Below are positions 1-7,297 of a stretch of DNA of 13,808 nt, piece by piece; position 1 is the first letter of the stretch, and each line of letters starts with the position of its first letter. The stretch spans positions 1-13,808 of the forward strand of contig CAAFQT010000066.1 in the NCBI GenBank assembly GCA_900765185.1, in the 5' to 3' direction. The notes beneath the pieces were generated by a model that saw only the letters and a program-made list of their open reading frames with translations, was not told the origin of the DNA and made no database searches. Both the position numbers and the translations under genes were made by a program. Origin of the DNA: an uncultured Collinsella sp. Lineage in GTDB: Bacteria; Actinomycetota; Coriobacteriia; Coriobacteriales; Coriobacteriaceae.

Positions 1-47
1 ATCCTTGCGCTCCTATCTGCCAAAACGAGCATAGTCTTATCTATTCT

Positions 48-85
48 AACGTGCCGCACGTGCCAAGTGGCGCGTGCGGCACGTT
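48..85. terminator. Long GC-rich hairpin downstream of metH, probable terminator
   Basis: Positions 48-60 pair perfectly with 73-85 (13 bp). The pairing can continue as U·G plus three G/C pairs to a 4-nt loop, giving about 17 bp. It starts 26 nt past the metH stop codon. The run of four T lies on the plus-strand side (83-86 region), while the minus-strand exit side reads AGAATAG and lacks a proper U-tract. It could therefore serve a plus-strand transcript entering from the left, act bidirectionally, or terminate metH only weakly. Confidence 0.65.
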
Positions 86-110
86 TTGGTGCTCGGTTGT
101 TTCCGTTGTG

Positions 111-2666
111 TTACTTCCCAAAGACCTCTTCGGCGATACGAGCGCTCTCGGCGGCGTCCTTGGCGTAGTAGTCCGCGCCGATTTGCTTGGCGTATTCGGG
201 GGTGAGCACGGCGCCGCCCACGATGATCTTGACGCCCGGAACCTCGGCATGAAGTAACTTGATGGTCTCCTCCATGGCGACGACGGTGGTGGTCATAAGC
301 GCCGAGAGGCCGACGAGCTTAATGTCGCGCTCCTTTACGGTTTTGAGCACCTCTTGCGGATCGACATCGCGGCCCAGGTCAAAGACGGTGTAGCCGTAGT
401 TATCGAGCAGCATCTTGACGATGTTCTTACCGATATCGTGGATGTCGCCCTTGACGGTGGCCACGCAGATCTTGCCCTTGTCGGCAATCTCGCCGGCGGG
501 CATAAGGCGCTTGATGGTGTCGAAGCCCACGCGCGCGGCCTCTGCCGAGGCCATGAGCTGCGGCAAGAAGAATTTGCCTTGGTCAAAGAGGACGCCGACC
601 TCGTCGAGGGCGGGGATAAAGTGGTTGTTGATGAGGTCCATGGCGTCGTGGTCGGCCAACAGACGCTCGGTCTCGGCCGCGATCTCGCCCTTGCGGCCCG
701 AGACGACCATGTGGCGGATGGGGTCGTCGTCAGCGCTTGCTGTGGCGCCTGCGGCGGGCGCGGCATCGCTCGATGCTGACTGAGCGGCCGCCGGGTTGGC
801 GGCGATCTTGTACGGGTCGGTCCAGCCGGCGTAGCGCTCGATGTATCCGGTCGAGCCCTCGTCCTCGACGCTCAACACGCGATAGCTGTAGACGGTGTCC
901 ATAAAGCGCTTGGAACCGGGGTTCATGATGGGGGCGTCCAGGCCCGCGCCAAAGGCGGCGGCCAAAAAGACCGAACCCAGCAGCGGGCGGGCAGGCAGGC
1001 CAAAGCTGATGTTCGACACGCCGAGTGCGCACTTGACGCCCAGGCGCTCCTTGCACAGAGACATGGCGCGCAGAATTTGCTCGGCCTGGCGCTGGTTGGT
1101 CGAGGCGGTCATGACCAGGCAGTCGATGAGAATGCGGTCCGGGCCGATGCCGTAGCGGGCGGCTTCGGTCACGATGCGCTCGGCGATGGCAAAGCGGGTC
1201 TCGGCGGTATCGGGGATGCCGCCCTCGTCGAGCGTGAGACCGACGACGTTGGTGCCGTAGTGGGCGACCAGCGGAAAGATCTCGTCCATGATCTGCTGCT
1301 TGCCGTTAACCGAGTTGATGATGGGCTTGCCGGCGTAGCGGCGCACGGCGGCCTCGACGGCGGCGGGATCGGTGGAGTCGATCTGCAGGGGCAAGAGGGT
1401 GGAGCCCTGGAGCTGCTCGGTTGCCTGCTGGATGATCTTGACCTCGTCGATCTCGGGCAGGCCCACGTTGACGTCCAAGATGTCGGCGCCCTGCTCCTGC
1501 TGGCTGATGCCCTGGCTTACGACGTAGTCCAGATCGCCGTCGCGTAGAGCCTGCTGCAGGCGCTTTTTGCCGGTGGGGTTGATGCGCTCGCCGATGACGG
1601 CGATCTTGTGGCCGTCGCAGGGAAGGTCCACAACCGTCTGGGCGCTCGTGACCGACATGCTGGGCTTGCGATGACGCACGCTGGGCGTGTGGTTGTCGAT
1701 GAGGGTGCGAAGCGCCGTCATGTGCGTGGGCGTGGTGCCGCAGCATCCGCCGACGACGCTCACGCCGTCCTCGATCATCCCGGCGACGGCCTCGGCGTAC
1801 TCGGGTGCCTGGATGTCAAAGACGGTGTTGCCGTCATCGTCCACGCGGGGCAGTCCCGCATTGGCCTGCACCATAACGGGCTTGTCGGTGACGGTGAGCA
1901 TGCGAGCGGCGAGCCCTCGGAGCTCGGCCGGTCCCTGGCTGCAGTTGATGCCCAGGACATCGGCGCCGATGGCGTCGAGCGTGATGGCGGCCACCTCGGG
2001 ACTCGTACCCAGGAAGGTGCGACCGTCTTCCTCAAAGGTCATGGTGGCAAAGACGGGCAGGTCGGAGTTCTCGCGGCAGGCGAGGACGGCCGCCTTGATC
2101 TCGGCAAGGTCGGTCATGGTCTCGATGATAAAGAGGTCCACGCCCGCATCGACGCCGGCGCGCACTTCCTCGGCAAAGAGGTCGTAGGCCTCGTCGAAGC
2201 TGAGGGTGCCCAGGGGGCGAAGCAGCGCACCGATGGGGCCGATGTCGCCGGCGACGTAATGGGCACCGGCCGCGCGGGCGCAAGAGACCGCGGCGGCAAA
2301 GACATCTGCCACGGTGGCGGCGCCGTCGAGCTTGTGCGCGTTGGCGCCAAAGGTGTTGGCGGTGATCACGTCACAGCCAGCCTCGACGTACTGACGCTGG
2401 ATATCGGTGATGACCTGGGGCTCCTCAAAGTTGAGCAGTTCGGGCAGAGCGCCGGCCTTCATGCCGGCCGCCTGCAGCATGGTGCCCATGCCGCCGTCGA
2501 ACAGCAGGTGCCCGGTGCCCTTGATGGCGGCACGCAAGCGATCGTCCTTAATGCGAAGGTCGTCGATCGTGCGCGTCCTGTATGCAGCGCCATTACGGCG
2601 TGCGGCATCAACGGGTGCCGCCAGCGCGGCACCGTCCAGATCATGAGTGATAAGCGGAGTAAACAT
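111..2666 (-). CDS. metH: Cobalamin-dependent methionine synthase lacking the activation domain
   Basis: Transfers a methyl group from 5-methyl-THF through cob(I)alamin to homocysteine; cytosolic, last step of methionine synthesis. The 851 residues contain three of the four usual MetH modules. The homocysteine/Zn domain (about 50-325) has Cys242 in GINCSQGP and the Cys308-Cys309 pair in GGCCGTTPTH. The pterin-binding domain (about 350-620) opens with GERINPTGKK. An Ala/Ser-rich linker (about 622-648) leads to the cobalamin cap and Rossmann domain (about 650-851), with the DIHDIG motif at 741-746 and axial ligand His743. Full-length MetH is about 1200 residues; the missing C-terminal SAM/activation domain is encoded by the gene immediately upstream. 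The start is supported by AGGAG a few bases before ATG and the 9-nt gap from the upstream stop. The roughly 45-residue stretch before the first domain is longer than usual. Third gene of the metF operon. Confidence 0.97.
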   Translation of the reverse strand: MFTPLITHDLDGAALAAPVDAARRNGAAYRTRTIDDLRIKDDRLRAAIKGTGHLLFDGGMGTMLQAAGMKAGALPELLNFEEPQVITDIQRQYVEAGCDVITANTFGANAHKLDGAATVADVFAAAVSCARAAGAHYVAGDIGPIGALLRPLGTLSFDEAYDLFAEEVRAGVDAGVDLFIIETMTDLAEIKAAVLACRENSDLPVFATMTFEEDGRTFLGTSPEVAAITLDAIGADVLGINCSQGPAELRGLAARMLTVTDKPVMVQANAGLPRVDDDGNTVFDIQAPEYAEAVAGMIEDGVSVVGGCCGTTPTHMTALRTLIDNHTPSVRHRKPSMSVTSAQTVVDLPCDGHKIAVIGERINPTGKKRLQQALRDGDLDYVVSQGISQQEQGADILDVNVGLPEIDEVKIIQQATEQLQGSTLLPLQIDSTDPAAVEAAVRRYAGKPIINSVNGKQQIMDEIFPLVAHYGTNVVGLTLDEGGIPDTAETRFAIAERIVTEAARYGIGPDRILIDCLVMTASTNQRQAEQILRAMSLCKERLGVKCALGVSNISFGLPARPLLGSVFLAAAFGAGLDAPIMNPGSKRFMDTVYSYRVLSVEDEGSTGYIERYAGWTDPYKIAANPAAAQSASSDAAPAAGATASADDDPIRHMVVSGRKGEIAAETERLLADHDAMDLINNHFIPALDEVGVLFDQGKFFLPQLMASAEAARVGFDTIKRLMPAGEIADKGKICVATVKGDIHDIGKNIVKMLLDNYGYTVFDLGRDVDPQEVLKTVKERDIKLVGLSALMTTTVVAMEETIKLLHAEVPGVKIIVGGAVLTPEYAKQIGADYYAKDAAESARIAEEVFGK

Positions 2667-2675
2667 CGATGGCTC

Positions 2676-3464
2676 CTAATGGCTGGAATAGCAGGTGGTG
2701 TGGGCGGCGCGGAAGCGGCAGTGCTCGCGCATGCGGCAGATATTGCAGGTGGGGCGGCTCTGGGCGTCGTGGACCTCGCCGTCAAACAGACCGATCACCG
2801 CGGTCACGCTCTTGGTGGGCATGAGCAGGCTGGTCGGTGTGACGGTAAGCCCGATGAGCCGTGTGGCGTTGAGCGCATTGACGATCGAGCGCTGTGCCGC
2901 AAGCGGGCAGTCGCCGTAGCCGGGACTGAAGCGCCAGTTACCGGCGAGTCCATGTGCGGCGGCCGCAGTCTTGACCCGCTGGTCCATCTGCTCGACGGCG
3001 GCTTCCACATAGGCAGAGCACGCGGCGTCGAGCACGGCTCCCTCTAGGGGCTGCTGGGCTCCCGTGGTGCGCAGGCGACGCTCGGCGTCCATGCCGAGGG
3101 TGCATGCCATGAGCGCGGCAAAGCGGGCGTCCTTGAGGTGGCGATAGATATCGCGACCACGCAGCTCAACGTTGGTGCCGACCAGACGGATGCTAGGCTC
3201 TCCCTGCTCGTCCACGCCCGTGGCATCGACGGTAAACACGCGCCGCACGCCGCGGGGCTCAATGTCCAGTTCCAGACGCTCAACGACAAGCTCAATACGC
3301 TGCGACAGTTCGGGCTCAATCTGCTGACCGCCGTAGCCCAGATAGCGCAACATTTCGGCACGGTCGACGCGGGGATGGTGGGCATCATCGATACGATAAA
3401 GCGCCGGCGACGCAAGGTCGGCCGGCACTTCGACAGCGGTTGTATCGATGTGCGGTTTTTCCAT
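2676..3464 (-). CDS. Stand-alone MetH activation-domain protein
   Basis: A 262-residue protein matching the fourth (activation) domain of MetH, which binds SAM and supports reductive remethylation of inactive cob(II)alamin. The SAM-site signature is visible as WRFSPGYGDCP around residues 177-187 (Arg178, Gly182, Tyr183), followed by the TPTSLLMPTKSVTAVIG segment typical of the family. The C-terminus carries Cys240, Cys243, Cys249 and Cys258 (CxxC-x5-C-x8-C), absent from E. coli-type MetH and suggestive of a metal or Fe-S site; that part is inference. The ATG is chosen because it overlaps the metF stop as TAATG, implying translational coupling; a further in-frame start upstream would lie inside metF. 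It sits directly before metH, which lacks this domain, so the two should work as partners. Confidence 0.9.
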   Translation of the reverse strand: MEKPHIDTTAVEVPADLASPALYRIDDAHHPRVDRAEMLRYLGYGGQQIEPELSQRIELVVERLELDIEPRGVRRVFTVDATGVDEQGEPSIRLVGTNVELRGRDIYRHLKDARFAALMACTLGMDAERRLRTTGAQQPLEGAVLDAACSAYVEAAVEQMDQRVKTAAAAHGLAGNWRFSPGYGDCPLAAQRSIVNALNATRLIGLTVTPTSLLMPTKSVTAVIGLFDGEVHDAQSRPTCNICRMREHCRFRAAHTTCYSSH

Positions 3465-4336
3465 TACCCCAGGCGCTCCATAATGGTTGCGGCGATTGCA
3501 GGACGATTCATAGTGTACAGGTGCAGACCGGCGGCGCCGTGCTCCTTGAGGTCGCAAAGCTGACGGGCGGCATAATCTACACCGGCTGCCTGCAGGCTCT
3601 CGGGGTCGTTCTCGTACTTGGCGAGAATCTTGATGACGGGGGAGGGCAGCGATGCGCCGCACATAAAGACCATGCGGCTGATCTGCGACTTGCCCATAAA
3701 CGGCATGATGCCTGCGGTAATGGGCACGGTGATACCGGCCTTGTCGGCAAGCTCGCGGAAGCGATAGAAGCACTCGTTATCAAAGAAGAGCTGTGTCACA
3801 AAGAAGCTCGCGCCGGCGTCTTGCTTTTGCTTGAGGTGCTCGACCGAGAGTTTGAGATCCTCGCAGGCAATGTGGCCCTCGGGGTAGGCTGCGGCGCCCA
3901 CGCAAAAGCCGGCGTCGACGAGCTCGGGGATGAGGTCACGGGCGTAGGCGTAGTCGGAGGCGGGCTTGTCGTCCTCGGTCGCGCCAGCGGGAAGATCACC
4001 ACGCAGGGCCAGGATGTTTTCAACGCCGGCGGTGCGATACTCGTCGATCTTGGCGGCGATATCGGCGTGCGAGCGGCCCACGCAGGTAAGGTGTGCCACC
4101 GAGGGTGTATCGAATTCGCTCGTAATCATATGCGCGATGGGGGCGGTGGTGGCGCCGTTGCCCGAGCCGCCGGCCGAGCAGGTGACCGAGACAAAGCTCG
4201 GCGAAAGCTTGCACAGATTGCCTGCCACCTCGCGAGCCGTGTCGAGGGTAAGCTCGCCCTTGGGCGGGAACATCTCAAACGAAACGGGTGCGGTGCCCTG
4301 GGATGCTGCCTGCTTAAAAACCTCGTCGACGCGCAT
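3464..4336 (-). CDS. metF: 5,10-methylenetetrahydrofolate reductase
   Basis: Reduces 5,10-methylene-THF to 5-methyl-THF with FAD, supplying the methyl donor for MetH encoded two genes downstream. The 290 residues are the usual length of the bacterial single-domain TIM-barrel enzyme. Visible family motifs are SFEMFPPKG (19-27, containing the catalytic Glu21), VTCSAGGS (51-58), LTCVG (83-87), LRGD (111-114), AAYPEGH (149-155) and TQLFFDN (181-187). The start at 4336 is preferred over an in-frame ATG 22 codons earlier because AAAGGAG lies about 7 nt before it, and the homologous N-terminus begins here. First gene of the minus-strand operon. No SAM or cobalamin riboswitch is recognisable in the leader. 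Confidence 0.97.
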   Translation of the reverse strand: MRVDEVFKQAASQGTAPVSFEMFPPKGELTLDTAREVAGNLCKLSPSFVSVTCSAGGSGNGATTAPIAHMITSEFDTPSVAHLTCVGRSHADIAAKIDEYRTAGVENILALRGDLPAGATEDDKPASDYAYARDLIPELVDAGFCVGAAAYPEGHIACEDLKLSVEHLKQKQDAGASFFVTQLFFDNECFYRFRELADKAGITVPITAGIMPFMGKSQISRMVFMCGASLPSPVIKILAKYENDPESLQAAGVDYAARQLCDLKEHGAAGLHLYTMNRPAIAATIMERLG

Positions 4337-4487
4337 ATCGTGCTCCTTTAGATACGTAATAGTGTGATGTGTTGTAAGGATTCTACAGCACCACTGTGTC
4401 ACGGTGGAGTTTTACTCGCTATTTGGGGGATACCAATCAAAGATGCCTTGCTATCGACATTCCCTATAGCAGAGCGGCTAATCTAGG

Positions 4488-4541
4488 CACGGGCTATAAA
4501 GACTGGTATTTCGCATCAAATACCAGTCTTTATAGCCCGTG
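4488..4541. repeat. Perfect 24-bp inverted repeat with 6-nt loop
   Basis: Positions 4488-4511 are the exact reverse complement of 4518-4541, separated by CGCATC. Transcribed in either direction it would form a 24-bp hairpin with no mismatch. Neither side is followed by a T-run, and neither neighbouring gene ends here, so an ordinary terminator role is unlikely. It could be a regulatory or processing structure, a remnant of a small hairpin element, or a small-RNA terminator. Confidence 0.9.
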
Positions 4542-4645
4542 GCAAATGAGCTACCCGTAAACTGTGCGGGGAGGTCTGCAATTTATGCAGTTGATTGGCT
4601 ATTGAGGGTGGCAACGCCGCCTCGATAGGGTAACCTCATTGATTG

Positions 4646-4741
4646 GTTTCGCGACAGCAACATAACGGTAATGTCGCGGAAACACGGCGAGTCTAAGCTA
4701 TGACTCGTTCGTTAGTAATCAACACCGCTTCTCACGCGGTG
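4646..4741 (+). promoter_or_regulatory. glnN leader with three consecutive small hairpins
   Basis: Three stem-loops can be drawn just before the glnN start. CGCGACA (4650-4656) pairs with TGTCGCG (4672-4678), with flanking TTTC/GAAA. CGAGTC (4688-4693) pairs with GACTCG (4702-4707). CACCGC (4723-4728) pairs with GCGGTG (4736-4741). The last ends about 9 nt before the AAGGGAG ribosome-binding site. I recognise no known riboswitch class. A post-transcriptional role is inferred only. Confidence 0.4.
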
Positions 4742-4762
4742 CCGATACGAAGGGAGTTCCGT

Positions 4763-6850
4763 ATGGCCGAACTTACTGACCGCTTCGGGACCATGGTGTT
4801 CTCTGAGGAAGTCATGAAGGACTACCTCCCCAAGGACATTTGGAAGCGCCTTGCTGCAACCCTCGAGGGCGGTGAGCCGCTCGACCTGGATGTGGCCAAC
4901 GCCGTTGCCCATGCCATGAAGGTCTGGGCCATCTCCAAGGGCGCGACGCACTACGCACACTGGTTCCAGCCTCTTTCGGGCATTACTTCCGAGAAGCACG
5001 ACAGCTTCCTGGAGCCCAACCACGACGGCACCGCCATTACCAAGTTTACGGGCAAGAACCTCATCCAGGGCGAGCCGGACGCCTCCAGCTTCCCCAACGG
5101 CGGCCTGCGCGCCACCTTCGAGGCCCGTGGCTACACCGCTTGGGATCCCACCAGCCCCGCCTTTATCAAGGACGATGTCCTGTGCATCCCCACGGCTTTC
5201 TGCTCCTACACGGGCGAGGCCCTGGACAAGAAGACCCCGCTGCTGCGCTCCATGACCGCGCTCTCGCGTGAGTCCAAGCGCGTTTTGGCGCTGTTTGGCA
5301 AGACCCCCAAGAAGGTTGTTCCTTCCGTGGGCGACGAGCAGGAGTACTTCCTGATCAAGAAGGACGCCTACCGCAAGCGCAAGGACCTGGTCATCACCGG
5401 CCGCACCCTCTTTGGCGCCGCTCCCTGCAAGGGCCAGGAGCTCGAGGAGCACTACTTTGGCGCTATCCGCCCCACCGTCTCGGCCTATATGAAGGATCTG
5501 GACGACGAGCTGTGGGCGCTCGGTATTCCCGCCAAGACCAAGCACAATGAGGTCGCTCCCTGCCAGCATGAGCTCGCCCCCGTCTACGGTGAGGTCAACG
5601 AGGCCATCGACCAGAATCTGGTCATGATGGAGAAAATGAAGCTCATCGCCTCCCGCCACGACTTGGTCTGCCTGCTGCACGAGAAGCCCTTCGAGGGCAT
5701 CAACGGTTCGGGCAAGCACAACAACTGGTCGCTTGGCACCGAGTCCGAGAACCTGCTCGACCCGGGCGACACCCCGCTCGACAACCTGCAGTTCATCGTC
5801 TTCCTCACCGCGGTGATCGAGGCCGTCGATAACTATCAGGAGCTCCTGCGTGCCTCCGTTGCCTCGGCCGGCAACGATCACCGTCTGGGCGCCAACGAGG
5901 CTCCTCCGGCGATTATGTCCATCTTCCTGGGCGACCAGCTTACCGAGGTCGTCGAGAAAATCATCGATGGCAAGGCTTCCGTCCATGCCACGCGCGGCGT
6001 GCTCGACCTGGGCGCCGATACCCTGCCCAAGCTGATGCAGGACAACACCGACCGCAACCGCACCTCCCCGTTTGCCTTCACCGGCAACAAGTTCGAGTTC
6101 CGTGCCTGCGGCTCCGAGCAGAACGTCTCCGACTCCAACCTGGTGCTCGATGCCGCCGTGGCCAAGTCGCTCAAGTCCTTCGCCGACGCGCTTGAGGGTA
6201 CGCCCGAGGATAAGTTCCAGGACGCCGCGCTCGAATACTGCAAGAAGGTCCTGACTGACCACCAGCGCATCCTCTTCTCTGGCGATGGCTACTCCGACGA
6301 GTGGCCCGTCGAGGCCAAGAAGCGCGGCCTTGCCAACAACAAGACCACGGCCGATGCCCTGCCCGCCTTTGTTTCCGATAAGGCTATCGCGCTCTTTGAG
6401 GAGACGGGCGTCCTGACCAAGGCCGAGGCCCAGTGCCGCTACGACTGCAAGCTCGAGAAGTACAACAAGCTCATGAACATCGAGGCTACCACGATGGTTC
6501 GCGAGGCGCGTCGTACCTATCGCCCGGTCATTACCGCCTATGCCACCAAGGTCGCTAAGGGCCTTGAGACTATTCGTGCCGCTGGTGCTGAGGCCGCCAT
6601 GCAGTGCGAGCAGAACACGCTCAACAAGCTCTGCAACGGCATCACCACCATCAACGACTCCATCAAGGCGCTCGACGCCGTGCATCAGAAGGCCGAGGCT
6701 CTCGATGGCCAGGAGCAGGCCAACGTGTACGCGCACGAGGTCGTTCCCGCTATGGATACGCTGCGTGCTGCCGTGGACGCCATGGAGGAGATCGTGGCCG
6801 CCGACTACTGGCCGGTCCCGACCTACGACGACATCCTGTTCTACGTGTAG
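4763..6850 (+). CDS. glnN: Glutamine synthetase type III
   Basis: ATP-dependent ligation of ammonia to glutamate, the main nitrogen-assimilation reaction; cytosolic. The 695-residue length and N-terminus (RFGTMVFSEEVM, residues 7-18) are characteristic of GSIII, unlike the roughly 440-470-residue GSI. Active-site motifs are DEQEYFLI (191-198), HNEVAPCQHELAP (261-273), GINGSGKHNNWS (312-323), RLGANEAPPAI (374-384) and NRTSPFAFTGNKFEFR (432-447). The C-terminal helical region (about 560-680) is the GSIII-specific extension. The start at 4763 is preferred to the ATG at 4700 because AAGGGAG lies 7 nt upstream and the family N-terminus begins here. Codon use is strongly biased to AAG, CTC/CTG and GCC/GCT, as in highly expressed genes. 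Monocistronic, with a strong terminator 28 nt after the stop. Confidence 0.97.
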   Translation: MAELTDRFGTMVFSEEVMKDYLPKDIWKRLAATLEGGEPLDLDVANAVAHAMKVWAISKGATHYAHWFQPLSGITSEKHDSFLEPNHDGTAITKFTGKNLIQGEPDASSFPNGGLRATFEARGYTAWDPTSPAFIKDDVLCIPTAFCSYTGEALDKKTPLLRSMTALSRESKRVLALFGKTPKKVVPSVGDEQEYFLIKKDAYRKRKDLVITGRTLFGAAPCKGQELEEHYFGAIRPTVSAYMKDLDDELWALGIPAKTKHNEVAPCQHELAPVYGEVNEAIDQNLVMMEKMKLIASRHDLVCLLHEKPFEGINGSGKHNNWSLGTESENLLDPGDTPLDNLQFIVFLTAVIEAVDNYQELLRASVASAGNDHRLGANEAPPAIMSIFLGDQLTEVVEKIIDGKASVHATRGVLDLGADTLPKLMQDNTDRNRTSPFAFTGNKFEFRACGSEQNVSDSNLVLDAAVAKSLKSFADALEGTPEDKFQDAALEYCKKVLTDHQRILFSGDGYSDEWPVEAKKRGLANNKTTADALPAFVSDKAIALFEETGVLTKAEAQCRYDCKLEKYNKLMNIEATTMVREARRTYRPVITAYATKVAKGLETIRAAGAEAAMQCEQNTLNKLCNGITTINDSIKALDAVHQKAEALDGQEQANVYAHEVVPAMDTLRAAVDAMEEIVAADYWPVPTYDDILFYV

Positions 6851-6877
6851 GACTGGGATAACATACCGTCACGGTTG

Positions 6878-6918
6878 AAAGCCGGGGTCCGCATTACGCG
6901 GGCCCCGGCTTTTTGTTT
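6878..6918 (+). terminator. Rho-independent terminator of glnN
   Basis: Positions 6878-6892 pair with 6898-6912 (15 bp, one U·G) around loop ATTAC, followed by TTTTTGTTT. It begins 28 nt after the glnN stop codon. Confidence 0.95.
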
Positions 6919-6966
6919 GCGAAGGACGCTTTGAAGCCCGTTTTGCCGCCGATTTGCCTAGGTATA

Positions 6967-7020
6967 AAGGGCTATGGGCAAAAAACGTCAAATATGAGTA
7001 CTGTCACAAGTCCTGTAACA
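6967..7020 (+). repeat. Left arm of a long imperfect inverted repeat
   Basis: The core 6975-7004 matches the reverse complement of 7162-7191 at 26 of 30 positions. Similarity continues inward to a TGTCAC-N7-GTAACA dyad (7002-7020) and outward to a shared AAGGGC (6967-6972). The arms are about 125 bp apart, too far for a simple terminator. Confidence 0.8.
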
Positions 7021-7145
7021 TTATTTATTTGCAAAATATGTAGTGTTACGCAACATATGTCCAATTACTTAGCCGATAAACGTCTGCAATTTTTCCGCCG
7101 TAGGACGCCTTGTGTCCAAATCGCCTTCTGATGGCATGAAATCGC
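7021..7145. other. AT-rich interval between the inverted repeat arms
   Basis: This stretch between the two arms is much richer in A and T than the surrounding genes. I see no supported gene: short reading frames through it lack ribosome-binding sites and recognisable motifs. It contains GTGTTACGCAACAT (7034-7047), a partial dyad resembling the TGTTAC/GTAACA words in the flanking arms. Confidence 0.5.
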
Positions 7146-7200
7146 TGTTACTAAATTGGTAACAGTACTCATATTTGCTATTTTTTGTCCACGGGCCCTT
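7146..7200 (-). repeat. Right arm of the long imperfect inverted repeat
   Basis: Reverse-complement partner of 6967-7020. It carries the better dyad TGTTAC-N7-GTAACA (7146-7164), with the same 7-nt spacer as the left arm, and ends outward in GCCCTT (7195-7200). The two arms could be terminal inverted repeats of a 234-bp non-coding element or paired operator/promoter copies. No clear target-site duplication is seen. Confidence 0.8.
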
Positions 7201-7225
7201 GGATGACAGTGAGATTTTATGCCTT

Positions 7226-7242
7226 CGGGGTTCGAATCCCGG
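7226..7242 (+). pseudogene. tRNA T-arm-like fragment
   Basis: CGGGGTTCGAATCCCGG has the T-loop TTCGAAT closed by four of five possible T-stem pairs, but the sequence upstream shows no D-arm or anticodon arm. It lies 56 nt beyond the 3' end of tRNA-Glu and on the opposite strand. It may be a relic of a tRNA or of an integration event. A chance match is possible because GGGTTCGAATCCC is nearly self-complementary. Confidence 0.35.
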
Positions 7243-7254
7243 CGCATGGGTAGC

Positions 7255-7286
7255 AAAAAGCCCGCCACCGAATTGGTAACGGGCTT
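7255..7286 (-). terminator. Terminator of tRNA-Glu
   Basis: Read on the minus strand, AAGCCCG (7286-7280) pairs with CGGGCTT (7264-7258), with an inner ACC/GGT pairing, followed by TTTTT (7259-7255). It starts 12 nt after the CCA end of the tRNA. Its loop contains GTTACCAATT, a word shared with the right inverted repeat arm at 7146-7200. Confidence 0.85.
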
Positions 7287-7297
7287 CTCAGATTTTG

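Larger units (their letters stand above)
4337..4762. other. Divergent metF/glnN intergenic region
   Basis: Both flanking genes are transcribed outward, so promoters for both should lie here. I could not assign a convincing -35/-10 pair to either gene. The region contains an imperfect dyad (4392-4406, CACTGTGTCACGGTG) near the metF start, a perfect 24-bp inverted repeat (4488-4541), two copies of TTGATTGG (about 4592 and 4639), and three small hairpins before glnN. No gene is supported here: the in-frame ATG at 4700 upstream of glnN lacks a Shine-Dalgarno sequence. Confidence 0.6.

Noticed and set aside
1608..3047. Plus-strand open frame opposite metH and the activation gene (479 codons)
   Set aside because: Gly/Ala/His-rich nonsense-like product spanning two real minus-strand genes; no ribosome-binding site or motif.
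4604..4620. T-box-like core (AGGGTGGCAACGC) before glnN
   Set aside because: One key base differs from the T-box sequence, and there is no stem I with a specifier loop or a downstream terminator/sequestrator.
4700..4762. Upstream ATG giving glnN a 21-residue N-terminal extension
   Set aside because: No Shine-Dalgarno sequence, and the stretch overlaps leader hairpins. The ATG at 4763 has a good AAGGGAG and matches the family N-terminus.
4712..6736. Long minus-strand open frame opposite glnN (674 codons)
   Set aside because: Its product is low-complexity Leu/Gly/Val-rich with no family motif. It is explained by the strong codon bias of glnN, which carries full GSIII motifs.
6913..7131. Small plus-strand frame after glnN (72 codons)
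   Set aside because: Begins inside the glnN terminator T-run, has no ribosome-binding site, and runs through the inverted repeat.
7002..7164. GlnR/TnrA nitrogen-regulator boxes near glnN
   Set aside because: The dyads are TGTTA-N9-TAACA type, two bases longer than the TGTNA-N7-TNACA consensus, and they lie downstream of glnN rather than in its promoter.
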